Below are positions 61,682 to 64,000 of a stretch of DNA of 64,000 nt, in pieces. A model generated the notes under the pieces. It was not told where the DNA came from. It searched no databases and worked only from the letters and a program-made list of their open reading frames with translations. The position numbers were made by a program, and so were the translations under genes. How positions within the stretch are numbered: the first letter of the stretch is position 1; every line of letters begins with the position of its first letter. Location of the stretch: positions 1 through 64,000 of the forward strand of contig JANQQS010000080.1 of the NCBI GenBank assembly GCA_028284955.1, in the 5' to 3' direction. Origin of the DNA: Myxococcota bacterium. GTDB taxonomy: Bacteria; Myxococcota_A; Polyangia; Polyangiales; Houyiibacteriaceae.

Positions 61682-63355
61682 ATGCGTTGTGTGGCATGGG
61701 TTGAGGTTCGGCCTTGTGCGCTGATCTGCCTTTATTCCGCAGGTTGCTGTCTTCTGGCCTGCGAGCGCGACGAAGTCGCCGCCACGCGCGTCGACGTGAC
61801 CATCGATGCAGACGCCGCCGCGCGCTCCGCTGCAGCCCGCATCGTCGTGCGCGTGTTCGGCACCGAAGGAAACGAGGTTGCCATGTTCGACCGCGCGTTC
61901 ACAGAGAACGATTTCCCGGCGTCGATTCGACTCACGCCGGGAATGGGCGCGCCGCCGCGAACGTTTCGAATCGAAGGAGAGCTCATCGACCCATCCGGCG
62001 TCGCTGTGAGCTGGATTCGCGCGCGCGGCGGCTATATCGAGGGTCAAGCAACCGAACTCCGCCTTCGTTTTGACGCAGCCTGCGGCGATTCGGAATGCCC
62101 GCCCCATGAAGCATGCGAGCTGGGTGCGTGTGTGGGCGCGTGCTTTGTTCCTTCAGAACTCGAATCGCTGACGTTCGAGCGATCGAATTGCCCGAGCGAA
62201 GTGTTCGTAGATGGAGAGCGCGGAAAAGATATGCCGAGCACATGCATCGACCCTGGGACCCCCTGCCGAACGATTCAATACGCACTCGACCAATACGTCA
62301 CGGGCACCGACGGCGCCGTCGTCAACGTGCGGGGAGGAGTGACGTATCGTCCGGAGGCCGAACACACGGCATTGGTGTCACTCCGACGACGACATAGCGG
62401 CACGGCGGATCGGCCGACCACCATTCAAGCCTGGCCCGAAACCGGAACGCCAGTGCTCGATGGCGGCGGCCAAGTCGATCGAGGCATCGAATTTTGTTGC
62501 GACGAAGACATCAACGACAACGCCTCCGCAAGCTGGGTGGTGGTTGACGGCTTTGAGGTCGTAGGCGCCCGCGAGCATGGAATCACCTTCAACGGGAGCT
62601 CCGCCCGCGAGGTGACGGTTCGCAACTGCGTTCTCTCCGGCAACGGCGAAGGGCCCACGAGATTCGACAATCGAGCCGGCATCGCGCTCAACAACGGTGC
62701 CCACGATATTGAAATTATCGATAGCGAAATTCACGACAACCAGTCGGCAAACCCCGACGAGGCAGCGGCAGGCATGTACATCAACAAAGCCACCAACGTT
62801 CGCGTAACCGGAAACATCATTCGCAACAACCAGGGCGACGGAGTGTTCGTTGCTCTGACCGAAAACCTTCGCTTCGAACGCAATCGAATCGTGAACAATG
62901 GTGAACATGGGATGAGCGTGTCCGGAACCGGAATCTTGATCGAAGATACGTCGTTTTGCGCCAATGAAATACACGGGATTCGGTTTTCCGGAGGAGACGC
63001 ACACAGCGCAAACCACATCAACTCTGCACGCAACGGCGCGAGCGGCATTCGAATCGCCGCCGAGGTGCTGGGAGTGGCCATTCGCAATAGTATCTTGGCT
63101 GCCAACCAGACGTTCGGTGTAGCCGCGGAAACCGCGGCATCGAACTCCACCAGCGAATTCAATCTTTATTTCGACAACCAAATTGCGGCGCAAGAAAATA
63201 TTGTCGCCGATCCAACCGAAATATTTGACGAAGACCCTCGCTTCATCGACATCGCAGCATGCATGGATGCTTTGCGTGACGATTCTCCAGCGAAGGGCGC
63301 ATCACGCGAAGGCGTCGACCTCGGAAACCGCCTTGCGGCGCCCCAATCGCCGTGA
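61682..63355 (+). CDS. Lipoprotein with right-handed parallel beta-helix
   Basis: ATG 61682 gives 557 residues with a lipobox (CCLLAC). Residues about 40-130 form a small beta domain; a Cys-rich stretch follows (CGDSECPPHEACELGACVGAC). Residues about 220-530 contain PbH1-type repeats (VVDGFEVVGAREHGITFNGSSAREVTVRNCVLSGNG in order). Polysaccharide lyase or epimerase-like folds share this, but catalytic residues cannot be set. It follows the regulator gene by about 55 bases. Confidence 0.8.
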   Translation: MRCVAWVEVRPCALICLYSAGCCLLACERDEVAATRVDVTIDADAAARSAAARIVVRVFGTEGNEVAMFDRAFTENDFPASIRLTPGMGAPPRTFRIEGELIDPSGVAVSWIRARGGYIEGQATELRLRFDAACGDSECPPHEACELGACVGACFVPSELESLTFERSNCPSEVFVDGERGKDMPSTCIDPGTPCRTIQYALDQYVTGTDGAVVNVRGGVTYRPEAEHTALVSLRRRHSGTADRPTTIQAWPETGTPVLDGGGQVDRGIEFCCDEDINDNASASWVVVDGFEVVGAREHGITFNGSSAREVTVRNCVLSGNGEGPTRFDNRAGIALNNGAHDIEIIDSEIHDNQSANPDEAAAGMYINKATNVRVTGNIIRNNQGDGVFVALTENLRFERNRIVNNGEHGMSVSGTGILIEDTSFCANEIHGIRFSGGDAHSANHINSARNGASGIRIAAEVLGVAIRNSILAANQTFGVAAETAASNSTSEFNLYFDNQIAAQENIVADPTEIFDEDPRFIDIAACMDALRDDSPAKGASREGVDLGNRLAAPQSP

Positions 63356-63499
63356 TGTCCCACCCCAATTCGCGCTGTCCTAGAGATACCTTGACGTAAC
63401 AACACCGTATCATCTCGCGCTTAGCGAAAGCGCCGACGGAAACTAGCCCCCGAGCATTGACTACCGTGACCCGATGCCGCAGCGTGCACGCGGTAGGCC

Positions 63500-64000
63500 A
63501 TGAAGAAGTCTTTCGTAGCCCGAGGAATGGCGCTATTTCTGTCGGTGAGCGCTCCCTGGACCGGCGGAGCGTCGCTTCTCGCGTCCGCTCGGGCGGCGGC
63601 CCCAATCGGCATGTTTGTCTTGTCTGGGTGCACGGCTGAGGCCGCAGGAGTCAATGAACACCAAGACTCGCCCAAGCTGGTGTGGACTCCCCAAGCGGGA
63701 ATCCCGCTCGCCGTAAAACTTGTGAAAGCCAGCTTCGTCGCGGGATGGACAATCTCTGCCCCCGTCGCTGCGTTCTTTGTCGTCACCGCGGTGGTTTCCG
63801 CGGGCGCGATGTTCGTTTGGGAATCCATCGTCGGACGTTGGCAGTCGTTTGTCCGGGAGGCCTTACAACCTCCTCCGGACGTACGTCGCTATGCCGCGCT
63901 CAGCGTGACCGCGATGACGAGTTTCCTGTTGGCCCTCGACGCTCCGCAATCGGCCTCAGACCACTATCGCGCCATCCACGAGGCCGCGACGCTGGTCCGC
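63500..64000 (+). CDS. Membrane/secreted protein, truncated by the right window edge
   Basis: The frame from ATG 63500 (MKKSFVARGMALFLSV start) stays open for 167 codons to the window end with no stop. It shows a signal-peptide-like N-terminus, an LSGC sequence near residue 44, and a TM-like helix around residues 78-108 (GWTISAPVAAFFVVTAVVSA). Codon use fits the neighbours. No family recognised. Confidence 0.6.
   Translation, partial: MKKSFVARGMALFLSVSAPWTGGASLLASARAAAPIGMFVLSGCTAEAAGVNEHQDSPKLVWTPQAGIPLAVKLVKASFVAGWTISAPVAAFFVVTAVVSAGAMFVWESIVGRWQSFVREALQPPPDVRRYAALSVTAMTSFLLALDAPQSASDHYRAIHEAATLVR

Overview
The window looks like chromosomal DNA of a GC-rich Myxococcota (deltaproteobacterial) lineage. 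The signs are two eukaryotic-like Ser/Thr kinases with transmembrane segments (one with a C-terminal PEGA-type domain), tandem RCC1-repeat lipoproteins, DUF4397 lipoproteins, a DUF2330 protein ending in a GC-transmembrane-Arg surface sorting tail, and very many short lipoproteins with Asp/Ser/Thr-rich spacers. The taxonomic call is inference from gene content. I saw no rRNA, tRNA or CRISPR array.

Layout. 0.1-3 kb: flavin reductase, short-chain dehydrogenase and an FAD amine-oxidase-like enzyme. 3-12.6 kb: surface and secreted proteins, namely a DUF4397 lipoprotein pair, a TPR-type protein, a GH28-like beta-helix lipoprotein and an RCC1 lipoprotein pair. 12.6-22.9 kb: a PEGA kinase, an alpha/beta hydrolase, an epimerase, the tryptophan genes trpG-trpD-trpC, a receiver-like/J-like protein and an MFS transporter. 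23-32 kb: an orphan MlaE permease, two lipoproteins, thiol peroxidase, a double-ATPase oligopeptide ABC protein, a glycosyltransferase and a PPP-family phosphatase. 32.2-36.2 kb: feoA-feoB behind a good Fur box, a small membrane protein and a metallophosphoesterase. 36-45 kb: lipoproteins, thioredoxin reductase divergent from MazG, the DUF2330 protein, an M48 protease, two YbjQ paralogues and a sirtuin. 45.1-45.8 kb: a non-coding, hairpin-packed island. 45.8-51 kb: an orphan ParA and an RND efflux pump with its adaptor. 51-64 kb: a DUF5658 protein, a DEAD-box helicase, a hydrolase, a haem-oxygenase-like diiron oxidase candidate, an SRPBCC/LysR divergent pair, a kinase-TPR operon, a double-wHTH regulator, a beta-helix lipoprotein and a gene cut by the right edge.

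The most unusual content is non-coding. A dispersed element starting TAGAGC occurs at four places (1-124, 8708-8781, 45145-45361, 45688-45814). Two copies have 11-bp terminal inverted repeats bounded by TA. In three copies the terminal TAG is the stop codon of the adjoining gene. The island between the sirtuin and parA has inverted element ends at both borders and is full of perfect stems closed by three-base loops. Separately, degenerate six-base tracts (TCRGNN-like) fill several gene ends, and 15-, 17- and 18-bp tandem repeats recur inside genes, at stop codons and upstream of starts, which suggests an active slippage or short-duplication process.

Gene logic: trpG-trpD-trpC are translationally coupled. 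feoA-feoB looks iron regulated. The RND pump and adaptor form an operon without an outer-membrane channel. The kinase at 58.3-59.8 kb overlaps its TPR-type partner. Several systems are split (MlaE without MlaF/D, Opp ATPases without permeases, ParA without ParB), so their partners must lie outside this window if they exist.
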